A stretch of 64,000 nt of DNA from assembly GCA_022560025.1 (NCBI GenBank), contig JAFISE010000095.1, positions 1 to 64,000 on the forward strand, written 5' to 3'. A program made the position numbers and the translations under genes. Below are positions 33,429-43,625 of this stretch, in pieces. Below the pieces are notes generated by a model. That model was not told where the DNA came from and ran no database searches. It saw only the letters and a program-made list of their open reading frames with translations. Each line of letters opens with the position of its first letter. The first letter of the stretch is position 1. Origin of the DNA: Stagonosporopsis chrysanthemi (lineage: Eukaryota > Ascomycota > Dothideomycetes > Pleosporales > Didymellaceae).

Positions 33429-34427
33429 CTAGTGTCGCGCTTCAGCCAGCTTGGCTGCGATCACTGCTTGGACTTTCGCTTTTGGCAGTTCGGACACCGG
33501 CTTTCCTGTCCAATACCTGTCCTGTTCGAGGCCCTGGTAGATCATAGCTTCTGTGCCCAAAATGAGCTGCCAACCGGCTTTCTCGCTAATGCTGGCGATC
33601 TCCGTCCAAGGCGATGGGTGGTAGCACATCTCCAGGATAGCTCCCTTGTGTGGTTTGTGCAAGAACGTCTCAAGTACAGCCCTTGCTTCCTTCTCTTGTT
33701 GTGTCTTGGGTGGGAAATCCGGTACGCACGCTACAATTGCACCTACACCCTCGAGCTCTTCGGCTTGCGCAACGGTAGAAACGTCGACAAGCGAGTCGCC
33801 GAAGCCTCTGGCAGTGCACTCGTCGATGACAGCCTTGACTTCGTTGCGATCGCGGTTCACGAGGTAGATCTTGCTTGCCCTCATCCACTTCCTCAGCGCA
33901 TATACTGCGCTTCGGGCCGCACCGCCACCTCCAACTACCATCGCTGGCCTGTTCTCATAGATTGCTGCGGGCTCCTTGACGTTGTAGACGAAGGCATCTC
34001 GTACACCCACGACATCAGTGTTGGTACCGCAATATATCCGCTTTCCTGTTGTAGGGTCCTCCTTCAAGAAGAGTGTGTTGACGGCGCCGACTTCCCTAGC
34101 CTCTTCTGTGAGTTCGTCAAGGAAAGGAAGAATCGCCATTTTATGTGGCATGGTTACTGATGCACCTTGAATACTATCAGCCTGGTTGCTCGAGGGGCCT
34201 AGCGAGTGTCTACACTTACCGTAGAACTTAGGATCTTGCCTGGCTTTCAAAAACAGGTCCATGTCGGTGGACTCAAGGAAGAATTGGTTCCAGTTCAAGC
34301 CGAGATCTTCATAAACCGTGTTATGGAAGATTGGTGATAAAGAATGTGCGATCGGATAGCCGAACAAATAGCCATGACGTTCGACAACCGAAGTGTCTGG
34401 CACTTCAGTCTGATGCGTGGAGGACAT
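33429..34427 (-). CDS. qutB: Quinate/shikimate dehydrogenase
   Basis: Two exons, 34427-34220 and 34165-33429, give 314 aa. The 54-nt intron (GTAAGT...TTCAAG) is a multiple of three and has no in-frame stop, so retention would only add 18 residues. The N-terminal substrate domain has GYPIAHSLSP and GASVTMPHK (the catalytic Lys), then EVGAVNTL and GTNTDVVG. The Rossmann part has MVVGGGGAARSAVYALRKW. The C-terminal MCYHPSPWTEIA and GTEAMIYQGLEQ match the fungal free-standing quinate dehydrogenases rather than the AROM domain. The enzyme oxidises quinate to 3-dehydroquinate with NAD, the first step of the catabolic quinate pathway. Its divergent partner is a quinate permease, which supports the catabolic role. 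Confidence 0.9.
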   Translation of the reverse strand: MSSTHQTEVPDTSVVERHGYLFGYPIAHSLSPIFHNTVYEDLGLNWNQFFLESTDMDLFLKARQDPKFYGKCRHSLGPSSNQADSIQGASVTMPHKMAILPFLDELTEEAREVGAVNTLFLKEDPTTGKRIYCGTNTDVVGVRDAFVYNVKEPAAIYENRPAMVVGGGGAARSAVYALRKWMRASKIYLVNRDRNEVKAVIDECTARGFGDSLVDVSTVAQAEELEGVGAIVACVPDFPPKTQQEKEARAVLETFLHKPHKGAILEMCYHPSPWTEIASISEKAGWQLILGTEAMIYQGLEQDRYWTGKPVSELPKAKVQAVIAAKLAEARH

Positions 34428-35322
34428 CGTAATGCCTTTGTAATTGGGAGTCGGGAGCCTTGGAATATGGACGTGGCTTTGAGTTATGGACAGAAGTTCT
34501 TCACGGCGGCAATGTAGCAGAATGACAGAGCCAGCTGGGGCAGGGGCTTAGGTGTGTTAAGACTCCGCTCCACGACCCAACGGAATACTTTTCCAACAAG
34601 ACACACGCTTTGTGGAGTGTTGTGGAGTGGTTTGGAACACGGATGAAGCTGCGGGTAAATAATCTTCCCGCATATATACCAAGGCGGTCGACGACCTGTC
34701 GCACACTCGTTGCTAACGGTTGCTTCACGTGGTTTTGTAATGTCTTCTAGCCAAGTGGGCAGAGACATCTTCCGAGATCGGGAGCGTTTATCCACAATAA
34801 AAACTATCCGACTCGTGAAGTCAGCCGAGAAAGGGCCGCAGCGAATTATGTTGTCTAAATCACAATCCATCTCCGCACCATGCAAGAGGCTCCCAGCATC
34901 CTTTTGATGGAGAGACGGCGAATTTTTATCCAGAATGTCCACCAGCTTAGTCTCGTAACGTCATTGGCGATCTCCTTCCATTGCGGGGTGTATCCCCAGG
35001 CCCCATGGTCGCGGCGTCTCCACAGCCTTCTGCGCGGATAAGACCTGGGGACCTCGACGAGTCTGGGCATGGTCTGGGGTCTCGCCTGCACGCCGCACAT
35101 GGTCGCAAGATACTAGCTAGCTTCCCCACGAGGGCGAGATTCCGGGGTAATGATTAGCCCTTCTCGACTATTAGAGTCCGGGCTCGGAGGTGAAGACTCT
35201 TTAAAACCCTAGCTCTCTTAAAGCTTCCCTCTCCCTCCTTCTTCAGAGGATCGTCAGACCTTCAGGATTCTCCTGCCTCAACATCCCATCGAAGACCGGA
35301 CAAGAAGGCAGCAATCTCCATC
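34428..35322. promoter_or_regulatory. Shared divergent promoter of the quinate gene pair
   Basis: This 895-bp region lies between the two start codons. It holds a 13-of-16 match to the remembered QutA/QA-1F palindrome GGRTAARYRYTTATCC (34653-34668). A second candidate with a perfect right half lies at 34778-34793, and a perfect left half-site GGATAAG at 35036-35042. Three GTGGAG hexamers (34568-34573 on the minus strand, 34612-34617 and 34622-34627) fit the CreA consensus SYGGRG. Binding is inferred from sequence only. Confidence 0.5.
34653..34668. promoter_or_regulatory. Candidate quinate-activator (QutA/QA-1F) binding site
   Basis: The sequence GGGTAAATAATCTTCC matches 13 of 16 positions of GGRTAARYRYTTATCC, including the outer GGGTAA and TTCC arms. 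It lies about 225 bp upstream of the dehydrogenase start codon. The neighbouring pair of GTGGAG hexamers (34612-34627) would suit CreA glucose repression. Confidence 0.4.
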
Positions 35323-37037
35323 ATGGGTATCCTCTCTCTTGTCGAAGACAGGCCTACGCCTAAGGAGGTGTACAACTGGCGCGTGTATGCCGCTGCGTCA
35401 GTCGCATCGTTCGCCGCATGCATGGTAAGTTCGATCCTTGTATAGTCGCCCTGGAACATTGGTTGATCTCGAGATTTCAGATCGGATATGATTCCGCTTT
35501 CATTGGAACGACACTCGCGCTTCCATCCTTTGTCGAGGAATTCAGGCTTAAGCCCACACAAATTTCGGCATCGGCTCTTGCTCTCCAGAAGGCAAACATT
35601 GTCTCTGTTTACCAGGCTGGTGCCTTCTTCGGCGCTTTTGGCGCCTACATCACTTCCTACTATCTCGGACGCAGGATTACACTGCTTATCTGGACTATGA
35701 TCTTCATTCTCGGTGCTGGACTCATGTTGGGCGCAAATGGCGAAAGGGGGCTCGGCCTTATCATTGGCGGCCGTGTTCTGGCCGGTCTGGGCGTCGGTGC
35801 TGCTAGCAACATGGTTCCGATCTACATCTCGGAAATGGCGCCTCCTGCGGTCCGTGGACGTCTTGTTGGAATCTACGAGCTCGGTTGGCAGATCGGTGGT
35901 CTTGTCGGTTTCTGGATCAACTACGGCCTCGTCGAGACCATGGCCCCTTCCACCCGCCAGTGGATGATTCCATTTGCTGTCCAACTCATTCCTGCCGGCC
36001 TGCTTCTGATCGGTGCAGTCTGGTTGAGAGAATCTCCTCGCTGGCAGTTCGCCCGTGGTGACCGCGACAAGGCTGTCAAGGACTTGTGCTGGATCCGCAA
36101 TCTTGATTCCACGCACCCTTACATGGTCGAGGAGATCGCGGCCATCGATGCTGAGGTCGAGCACGATCGCATGGTAGTTGGTCCCGGTTTCTGGGCCCCC
36201 TTCAAGGCCGTCAAGCAGCGCAAAGTCCAGTACCGTCTATTCCTCGGTGGCATGCTCTTCCTTTGGCAAAACGGCAGTGGCATTAATGCGATCAACTACT
36301 ACAGCCCGACTGTCTTCAAATCTATCGGCATCAACGGCACCAACACCGGATTTTTCACCACTGGTCTTTTCGGAGTAGTCAAGACCGTTCTTACAGTTGT
36401 CTGGCTCATGTACCTCATTGATCACCTCGGTCGTACCAAGCTCCTCATAATTGGCGCTGCTGGCGGATCAGTGTGCATGTGGATCATTGGAGCATACATC
36501 AAGCTCAACGGAACCTCAACCAGCGAAACACTGCCCCCTGGCGGCATCGCAGCCATCTTCTTCTTCTACCTGTGGACCGCGTTCTATACTCCTTCCTGGA
36601 ACGGAACTCCCTGGGTCATCAACTCCGAGATGTTCTCTCAGCAGACCCGCTCCCTGGGTCAGGCCTCCGCTGGTAAGTCAACCGCCACGCAGCCCTTTTT
36701 ATTAATTAAACACCTGCTAATTCGTCGGGCAGCCGCAAGCAACTGGTTCTTCAATTTCATAGTCTCACGCTTTACGCCACAAATGTTCCTCAAAATGGGG
36801 TATGGGGTGTATTTCTTCTTTGCATCCTTGATGGTTTTATCGATTCCATTCATTTTCTTCCTTGTTCCTGAGACCAAGGGAATTCCCCTTGAGCGCATGG
36901 ATGAGCTGTTTGAGGTCAAGCCCACCTACAAGGCTCACGGTGTCATGCTTGAGCGCCTGCGCGAGATGGATGTAGTCCGCGACGGTGGCTTGTTCGAGGA
37001 GAAGGTTAAGGATGCTGAGCGCCGCGAGAGCGTTTGA
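35323..37037 (+). CDS. qutD: Quinate permease (MFS sugar-porter family)
   Basis: Three exons, 35323-35424, 35481-36672 and 36733-37037, give 532 aa. The N-terminus (MGILSLVEDRPTPKEVYNWR) is the signature opening of the fungal QutD/QA-Y permeases. Twelve membrane segments are expected. Sugar-porter motifs are present: GRRITLLIW after TM2, RGRLVGIYELGWQIGG, NYYSPTVF, DHLGRTKLLI and the PETKG motif (VPETKGIPLERMDELFE). A cytosolic tail of about 50 residues ends the protein. The second intron (60 nt, GTAAGT...GGCAG) is a multiple of three without a stop, so an unspliced form would stay open. It imports quinate by proton symport. It is paired with quinate dehydrogenase; no other quinate-pathway gene (dehydratase, type II dehydroquinase, activator, repressor) lies within the window. 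Confidence 0.93.
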
Positions 37038-38059
37038 GCAGATTTAAACATACAATAATGTATAGAAGAGGACATGGGTATTGCTTTATGATATCACTAC
37101 GTTAGCAAGCATAATCATTACAGTCAATCATTTGATAAACGCTTACAATGGTAATGTTTCGAAGTTTCTGCGCACTACCTGTCAGACCAGCTGTTGCGAA
37201 CAGGTCATGCTCAAGAACCCTGATGGCTGTGCGCATCTGCTTGTCTTCGGGGTCTTGCCCTGTCAGGGTGAAGACGGCGCAGACACAGGCCTTGAGATCT
37301 TCTAGTCCATCAGCCATCTTGAGGTCGATGCCCTTGCACGAAGAAACTCGTTTCTTTTGGCCATTATGTTTACTCCAACCTACTTTTCTGTGCGCGCCAC
37401 AATTACTGCACAACATATACATTCGGGTGATAGAATTCCCCACACAACAAAATGAACTTCTGATCGTGATCACTAACGCAGCAAACGCTCAATAAACAGG
37501 GCAACTAGACAGAACTGTAGAGCCTGGAAATGCGACAGACGCAGTGTTTTTTTATTAATTCGCATAATGTAGTTGTGAACATACAAGTTCCAAATTGCAG
37601 GTATCTGCACCTCATGATCTGCATCTGGGTTACCTTCTTATTGGTCTTCTCTATCATCACCAACACAGTAAACATGAATTTGAAAACACTCAGCCGATTG
37701 CATATATGAGCTCTACAAGTCTGTATGTGATTACCTTGTTCGATTCAGCGCTGTGGGTGCAGCTGTGTAGGTAGTCGTGATCAGAAGCTCATTCTGATGT
37801 GCAGGGACTTTTGTCATCCGGATGCTAAAGTGTAGCAGTGATACGTGGTATGTCCCTCCTTAAACAGACTTGATGAACTTGTTGTCCGCGTTACGCGATA
37901 GCGAGTTGTAGCTAATTGAGAGATTTATAGTTCCCAAGAACGACCGCTCCAAAGAAACGAGCTGCTTCGCAAGCTACGAGATACTTCAGGGCTATGATCA
38001 CTGCAGGGTCTGGCCCCTTGTGGACTGGTGATCAAGCAAGCAGGCGTGTGTTGATGCAA
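37038..38059. other. Intergenic with one doubtful minus-strand frame
   Basis: A minus-strand frame from an ATG at 37422 to 37102 encodes 106 aa beginning MYMLCSNCGAHRKVGW, with a C-x2-C pair. It overlaps good-looking intron signals near its 3' end (GTAAGC, then GCTAAC). I could not build a convincing gene. The remainder shows nothing. Confidence 0.25.
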
Positions 38060-38990
38060 CACACCGGCTGCAATGTGAACGGGTTACCTCCCTCCGCCAC
38101 AGCAGTCTGACGACCAGATGGTCTACCACGTCGTTCGGCTTCCATCCGAAGTCTCCAAGATCGAGCCATAGGACATGCCGTTGCTTCAAAGTCATATTAA
38201 TAACTGTATCAATGGAAAATTTTGCATAAGGAACAGCAGCCGGCCTATGTCCCTTGGTGTTGATCCGCTTCCAGGTATCAATGTTGAGGCTCATGAGTGC
38301 TCGATTCATCACATCAACCTCGGTCTTTCCCATCGAAGTTATCAAATCCAGCCCCTCTTCATTACAGATACCATCACTCAGGTGAGCGTGACGTCATTTC
38401 TGGAAAGTGTTGAATTCTCGAATGCAGCCCGCGGGATACCTAAACTTGACACAGGGGTCACAAGCTACACCAGCATTGACATTGTAACCAGCCATAGCGA
38501 ACATATCGCCCTTGCAATGAATGCATGGCTCGTCCTCGCGTTTTGAGTTGTGCAGTTGGGACAGCTCAAAAGGCTCTAAGTCTAGTTCGTGCAGATTGCG
38601 AGCTGCTGGCTGTAAAGGCGATGAAATGATTGAGGATTTGGGTAGAGTCATCGAGCTCGATTGCTAGACCGTTCAACCCAAAGCTTTCGAGCCCGTGACT
38701 GATCGTATTTGTACCAATGAGGGGCAGAACGAGTAGCTCACTATGTGTTCTTTCCCTTTGATCATACCTTGGGTGATTTGCGCGCTCGTTCTGCTCTGGT
38801 GTTGATATCAACCTCGACTTCTTGCTGCGCGTCGACACGGCTATAACATCGATATCATCATCTGAGCCGCTCTTTTCTCTCTCACTTTCCTGAAGACTCG
38901 ACAAAGCTGCATTTGTGGTTTCAGGCGCAGTCTTTCGCGCAGCTCGCTTCTTGGGCAGCTTGCGGCCTCACCTTCTGGAGTCTTCATCAC
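38060..38990 (-). CDS. Unresolved small gene with a conserved-looking Cys block
   Basis: Three minus-strand stretches look like protein-coding exons but I could not join them reliably. From 5' to 3': a Lys/Arg/Ser/Asp-rich part, LPKKRAARK then SDDDIDVIAVSTRSKKS (about 38960-38790); a part with PCIHCKGDMFAMAGYN and GVACDPCVKFRYPAGC (about 38545-38415), which has two C-x2-C pairs and a further Cys like a zinc site; and LNIDTWKRINTKGHRPA with VLWLDLGDFGWKPNDVVDHLV (about 38310-38060). A strong donor GTGAGT at 39032-39027 suggests a further 5' exon, but no start codon was found. These may be one gene or two. No family was recognised. Confidence 0.35.
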
Positions 38991-39528
38991 GTTAAGACTC
39001 ATTGACTGGAGTTTCGAAGAAAGTGTACTCACCGTCGTAATCTTCTGGCTTGCTTGCTGGCAATCTGCCGTTTTTGCACGACGAGAACCGCAGTGGCCTT
39101 CTGCCGTGGTGGTCGGTTGAAGGTGAAAGGTAGAGGAGAAATATGGTAGAAGATGTATATAAGCAGTGGTCACGGACGGATTTCTGAGAGCCAGCCGAGT
39201 GGTAGAAAGATTGGGAGTGGGGGGAGATTGCGTGCCGCGTAATTTTATAAGGCAGTGCTGCGCTCTTTCACTCGCGTTTGCGACCAAACGGCCATAGCTT
39301 GCGCGCTTCCCGCTCCGATTGCACGCGACTGCCTAACTACTCATCAGCCGGCGAAACTTGTTTGTTTGTCTTTCACTCGTGTTTGTTGCCTGGTCCGCGC
39401 GCTGGCTCCAGCTTGCACAGGATCTTTTCCACTTCCAGTACTACCACGTTACCACAACCTCCACTGTCTTCTTCCGTACACTATATCGCGACGCGCAAGT
39501 CAGAGTCGCATATTCAACAGAGCTCGTC

Positions 39529-40122
39529 ATGGACGAAAGGGATCTCATCGACAAGCGATTCACCGACGGCTTCAATGCTGCTCACGACCTGTTCATTGCC
39601 GACCGTTTAGTGGAATGCGAAGCTGCTCTTTTTGCATTGCTGAGGAGGCAAACCCAAGGTACCACCGAATGAAGACACTTATCATGCGAGGTATGATCGT
39701 GGGTGATTGGGAGGAAGCGCACCGATACCAGCTTGCTGCAGAGTCTATGTCGCGCAGTCTGCGACGCTATCATCCAGTGGGGGCTGATGAGAAGGTTGAC
39801 GAGGTCATTGCGGAGCTACGCGAGTCGCTTGACGACTTGGGTGTTGCACTTAAGGATGATGAGCTATCTGAGTGCGACTTCATCGACACCGTGGATGACG
39901 TTGCTGAGGAACACGATCCTGATGAAGATGCACAGGCAGCAATGGATGATCTCGAGCTCGACGATGTGCCAGCACTCCCCTCTATCAACGTTCAAGCTCC
40001 TACGGATGAACTGCAGTCACCAGCTATCAGAGGTATGCATCTTTACATGGTTGCATTGTTCACTTTTTCTTGACTTAACAGCAGCGCAAGAACCTCAAGC
40101 ATCTCACGCTTGGCATGGATGA
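39529..40122 (+). pseudogene. Uncharacterised helical protein gene with an apparent one-base frameshift
   Basis: The ATG at 39529 opens MDERDLIDKRFTDGFNAAHD and runs well to VECEAALF. The conserved-looking continuation, CIAEEANPRYHRMKTLIM then DWEEAHRYQLAAE, is one base out of frame after a run of five T (39629-39633). One extra T there would give an uninterrupted protein. A downstream intron (GTATGC at 40033 to AACAG at 40081) then leads to a stop at 40122, and the corrected total is an exact number of codons (181 aa). No GT-AG intron can explain the shift. It is either a disabled gene or a homopolymer base-call error. The helical, TPR-like pattern ending in an Asp/Glu-rich region is shared with hypothetical proteins of other fungi as I remember them; function is unknown. 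Confidence 0.55.
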
Positions 40123-40616
40123 TGTTGAGCCTATTCTGATTTATCAGCCATGATATCTTACAACTGTACTGTAATAATTCGCCTAGAGACTTGGTACGTC
40201 AACACCACTGACTGTCGAGAAAAGGCGCGTTACGAATGCACATCGCTCACCATCCTTCACAAGCACCAACTGTGAGTCCCGCAACTTAGCTGATTACACG
40301 AGACTGACATCTCGATAGGACGGCAGCGACAACCGTATTACAAGTAGCTGCTGGTGTCAGGCTCAAGCGGATGCAAGTGGTCCGCGAGGATGGCATGGTC
40401 GAGGAGAAGGCTAAGGACGACGCAGAGCGCTGCGAGAGCGCCCAAGCGACTCCGAATATGTTCAAGTACATTCAAGAGGACTTTTGAGTTACATAGTAAC
40501 CACCAATAAGTTAGCAAGAATAGTTGTTAACAATGTATCATTCAAGAAGCAACAAGTCTGTGCACGCAGGCTTCACACAGCAACCTCTTCAATCCAACGC
40601 GCAGACAAGAACCAAC
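40123..40616. other. Intergenic, containing a permease-tail remnant
   Basis: Apart from the fragment at 40353-40440, this stretch has a plausible but unattached intron (GTGAGT near 40272 to GATAG near 40319). No complete gene was found. Confidence 0.4.
40353..40440 (+). pseudogene. Remnant resembling the 3' end of the quinate permease gene
   Basis: The translation VRLKRMQVVREDGMVEEKAKDDAERCES lines up with the permease C-terminus at about 36943-37034 (HGVMLERLREMDVVRDGG, then FEEKVKDAERRES). At the DNA level long words are shared (gtccgcga, tggtcgaggagaagg versus tgttcgaggagaagg, gagcgc, gcgagagcg), with one 3-bp difference in length. No start codon or upstream transporter sequence was seen, so this is a fragment rather than a gene. 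Confidence 0.6.
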
Positions 40617-41690
40617 TCACTTGACCACAGTACCTTCCTTGACTATATCACGCTTCTCAGTGATAACAAATTGCATCCCCGTCTGCAGTCCGTACAAGGC
40701 TCGCCCATCCTTGACCCAGCTGAAGAGGCAAGCTCCGCATCCACTCAGATCGCCAAACGGATTGACCTCAACTAGCCGTACTGTCCCATCACGTTGCAGT
40801 GCCACGTCAAAGCTAAAACCATATCTTATGAGTAGCTGTCGAATACGGTCGTTCATTGTCTCTTGCACAAATACCCTGATGTCGTCCAACAACGCATCTG
40901 CACCAGCACAGACCAAATCGGCAGTCTGCTGAGAACTGAAGCCAAATGGATGGGGAAAAGGAGCATAACACCTGTACTGACTGATGGTACTGACTCTCAG
41001 CTCTTCCATTTTGTCCTCCCCACCTCTTGCAGCAGGCGGCGGCACGAAGACCCTAAACTCCCTCCCGGCATCCATGTCATCATCCCAAGGATTCAGAATC
41101 AACTCGATCTGCAGCTCTCTACCCTGTGCTTTGGCATCGGCGCGCTCGTTTTGCAGGCAATTCCACGCGCGCATGCTGCTGCATAGCTTCTTGACAACGT
41201 CTTCGAATGTGGAACTCGGTTTCTGACCGTCGAGAGGACTGTCCTTGGGACTCATCTGATCAAGGCGAACAAACCATTTCCTTTTGCCATCGAGAACCTT
41301 AAGCAGGTCCCTTCCCCGCTTTGTGCTTTGCCATGCCGACACAGTATCCTCAATGAGCTCAGGAGGGAACTGCTTTCTGGTTAACCATGCAGAATGGCAG
41401 AGCAACAGATCTTCATGCAGAAATCCAGGGATCTCAACAACATGGGATTCGCTCATCTTCTGGCTTCGTGCGATGAGTGGTTGCCAAATCACGTAGCTGT
41501 AAGCTGTCCATGGAGGCTCTGCGTGGGTGAAAGAAGGGGACTCGGGGACAGTAGGCAAAATCTCAAGGCGGGTGTGGCGCGCCGTGTTGAAATTTTGGGA
41601 TCGCGAGGTAGGATGCGATGTGTCCTGGAAGTGCTTGACTTTACTGTAGTCGGCTGCGACGAGCGCGTAGTCGATGATGCGGATCTGCAT
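40617..41690 (-). CDS. D123/Cdc123-family protein (ATP-grasp fold)
   Basis: One exon, 357 aa. D123-family landmarks are WFVRLDQMSPKDSP (about residues 137-150), LILNPWDDDMDAGREFRVFV in the middle, and near the C-terminus RLVEVNPFGDLSGCGACLFSW. The Asp-rich and NPF motifs are the ATP- and metal-binding residues of the D123 ATP-grasp fold. Known for the family: Cdc123 helps assemble the alpha-gamma complex of translation initiation factor eIF2. The N-terminal 40 residues before the domain are unusual for true Cdc123, and this copy looks divergent, so it may be a D123 paralogue rather than the essential Cdc123. The start ATG at 41690 is the first in the frame. Confidence 0.82.
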   Translation of the reverse strand: MQIRIIDYALVAADYSKVKHFQDTSHPTSRSQNFNTARHTRLEILPTVPESPSFTHAEPPWTAYSYVIWQPLIARSQKMSESHVVEIPGFLHEDLLLCHSAWLTRKQFPPELIEDTVSAWQSTKRGRDLLKVLDGKRKWFVRLDQMSPKDSPLDGQKPSSTFEDVVKKLCSSMRAWNCLQNERADAKAQGRELQIELILNPWDDDMDAGREFRVFVPPPAARGGEDKMEELRVSTISQYRCYAPFPHPFGFSSQQTADLVCAGADALLDDIRVFVQETMNDRIRQLLIRYGFSFDVALQRDGTVRLVEVNPFGDLSGCGACLFSWVKDGRALYGLQTGMQFVITEKRDIVKEGTVVK

Positions 41691-42146
41691 AATAGATTGT
41701 AGCTTAAGGTGATACTTGATGAGAAATTCGTGAGCACAGTGTCAATGAAGGTACAGGCATTTATATGCATACTCAGTATGAGGGTTTGGGTTGAACCGGT
41801 TTCCATATAGCATGAAATTGGGTTACAGGTCGCAAAAGGGCGCAGTCGGATCTAGATATATTCCGATGTTCAACGCCGCGCATTATTTGGAAGTTATGAT
41901 GACAGCATCTCCGGAACCGGGACAGCAGTAGGTATGGTTCTCTGGTTTTATTTTGATGAGATACATGATCTCATTGAGATCGCCAGAGCTAGATCTTTGC
42001 GTTACTTGGTGGATACCTAATATCCTTGCAATCGTGAACCACGTTAGCTGATCGAACATCTGTCCTCGCTGGACGGTCTCGGGTTGACAGCGTGGTCGTC
42101 GGTTCGTAGCTGGACGCGAAAAGTGTGCACTTTGCTCGTCGATCTC
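41691..42146. other. Intergenic, 456 bp
   Basis: This is the upstream region of the D123-like gene and the 3' flank of SKI8, which are transcribed in the same direction. No feature was recognised. Confidence 0.35.
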
Positions 42147-43153
42147 TCAACCAGCAGCTTCCCTGTAGAAGCTGATGGAATTATTCCCACCTCCCAGCGC
42201 AAACATTTCACTCTTCGTTGGCGACTTTGGCAACCACTTCGCTGTCCAAAGCGGCTTGTCGCCGTGCGAATGCGTGGCAACACACGTCCTCGTTTCGATG
42301 CGCCAGACCTTCGCCTTGGAGTCGTGGGACCCTGAGAGCAGGTACTCACCAGTATCGCTCCAGTCCAGAGTCAGCACCCAACCGCCATGCCCTGTGAGGT
42401 TGGCAACCTGCTCGCCTGAAGTCACGTCGTACAGCGCAATGAGCCTTGCATCACCCCCAGCAGCGAGCAGCTTCGATGCCGGCGAGAAGGCCACGCTACG
42501 GACGGGATGCACGAGGCCGGCGAGAGAATGCACCAGACGTCCAGTGTCGTTACTGAAGACGTAAAGGCTTCCGTTTTCGTGTCCTGACGCAGTGAAGCTC
42601 CCGTTATCGCTCAAACTGACGCACAGCCCAAAGCTGCCTTTCGTCTCGTATTCTCGTATCCGCGGGAAGCCCTGTGCCTTGTCCAGACTCCACACATTGA
42701 TCTTGCCGTTGATGCTGCTGCTCGCCAGATAGTGACCATCTGCGCTGAGCGCAATGGCCCATATATCGCCAGGCTTGTTCTGGTCTACGATTTCCCCGTC
42801 TTCAACCCAAAGACCGTCCTCGCCCTGACTCCATACTTTGACTTTACCCTCGAAGCCGGCACTTGCGGCACGGCGCGCGGTCGATTGTTTGGCGGTGACA
42901 AGGTGGTGGATGCCCAGCGGGTGCGCTCTGTCGAGGGTCTGCACGAGGGGGAACTCGGGCTGGGTTGTGTCGTAGACGTTTATCGATGACGACCCGGATG
43001 CAGAGAGCAGCTGCGTAGATGTAGGCGCGACAGCGAACACGTCGCTAGCTTGTGGGTGGGCATTGTCGACGGTATGGAGGGTGAGGTATTGTTTGGACTG
43101 TGGCAGTGAGTATGCATGCATAGTAGTTACAATTGCGACCGTGGGCCTACCAT
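42147..43153 (-). CDS. SKI8: Ski8/Rec14 WD40-repeat protein
   Basis: Exon 1 is only the ATG (43153-43151); a 53-nt intron (GTAGGC to CCACAG) separates it from exon 2, 43097-42147. The product is 317 aa starting MSKQYLTLHTVDNAH, the usual Ski8 opening. It forms a seven-bladed WD40 propeller: blades read GIHHLVTAK, KVKVWSQ, DIWAIALSADGHYLASSS, VRSVAFSPASKLLAAGGD, WVLTLDWSDTGEYLLSGSHDSKAKVW and LWTAKWLP. Known role: Ski8 is a subunit of the cytosolic Ski complex (Ski2-Ski3-Ski8) that feeds mRNA to the exosome, and in meiosis its homologues (Rec14) act with Spo11. The intron holds another ATG in frame with exon 2 (MHAYSLPQ), so an unspliced transcript could still be translated with a different N-terminus. 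Confidence 0.9.
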
Positions 43154-43625
43154 GACGTGTAGCTTGAGGCACTACAGCTCCGCGAAACGTGCAAGAGGCT
43201 GCCGGAGCATGTGGGTGGTGCAGGCAAGGTGCGAAAGAAAGTGTAGCACAGCAGACGGCGGCCGATTGAGGCTCAGTCAGTGATGTCAGAGCCAACGCGA
43301 AGGCGCGCCATCACTCGTCCCGCTACAAAGTGCGCTCCCCGCAGTGCAAACACAGCAAACAACGGACTCCTAGCTTCACCGCCAATCACGCGCCACGCCG
43401 CCAGCAGTGTCCCACAATCTGACCGTGGTTGCGTTGATGTCCAGTCGAAGCTCAGCAGTGCTTGCCAGAAGCTTGAAAGAGTCGCGCTGCACAGTCGTAA
43501 GAGGCCTGGAAGGGTTGCGCTGCACAGTAGTCACAAGTCAAGCCTGCACGAGGACCAACCCTCCCCGTGCCCGCGCCGCAATCCATAGCCCACCCCTCGC
43601 TCGTGCCTTCACTACAACCTCGACC
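43154..43625. promoter_or_regulatory. Divergent promoter region, SKI8/GUK1
   Basis: This is 472 bp between the SKI8 ATG and the internal GUK1 ATG. The GUK1 frame stays open upstream to at least 43437, so the 3' half may be coding for a longer form or a 5' leader. Confidence 0.45.
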
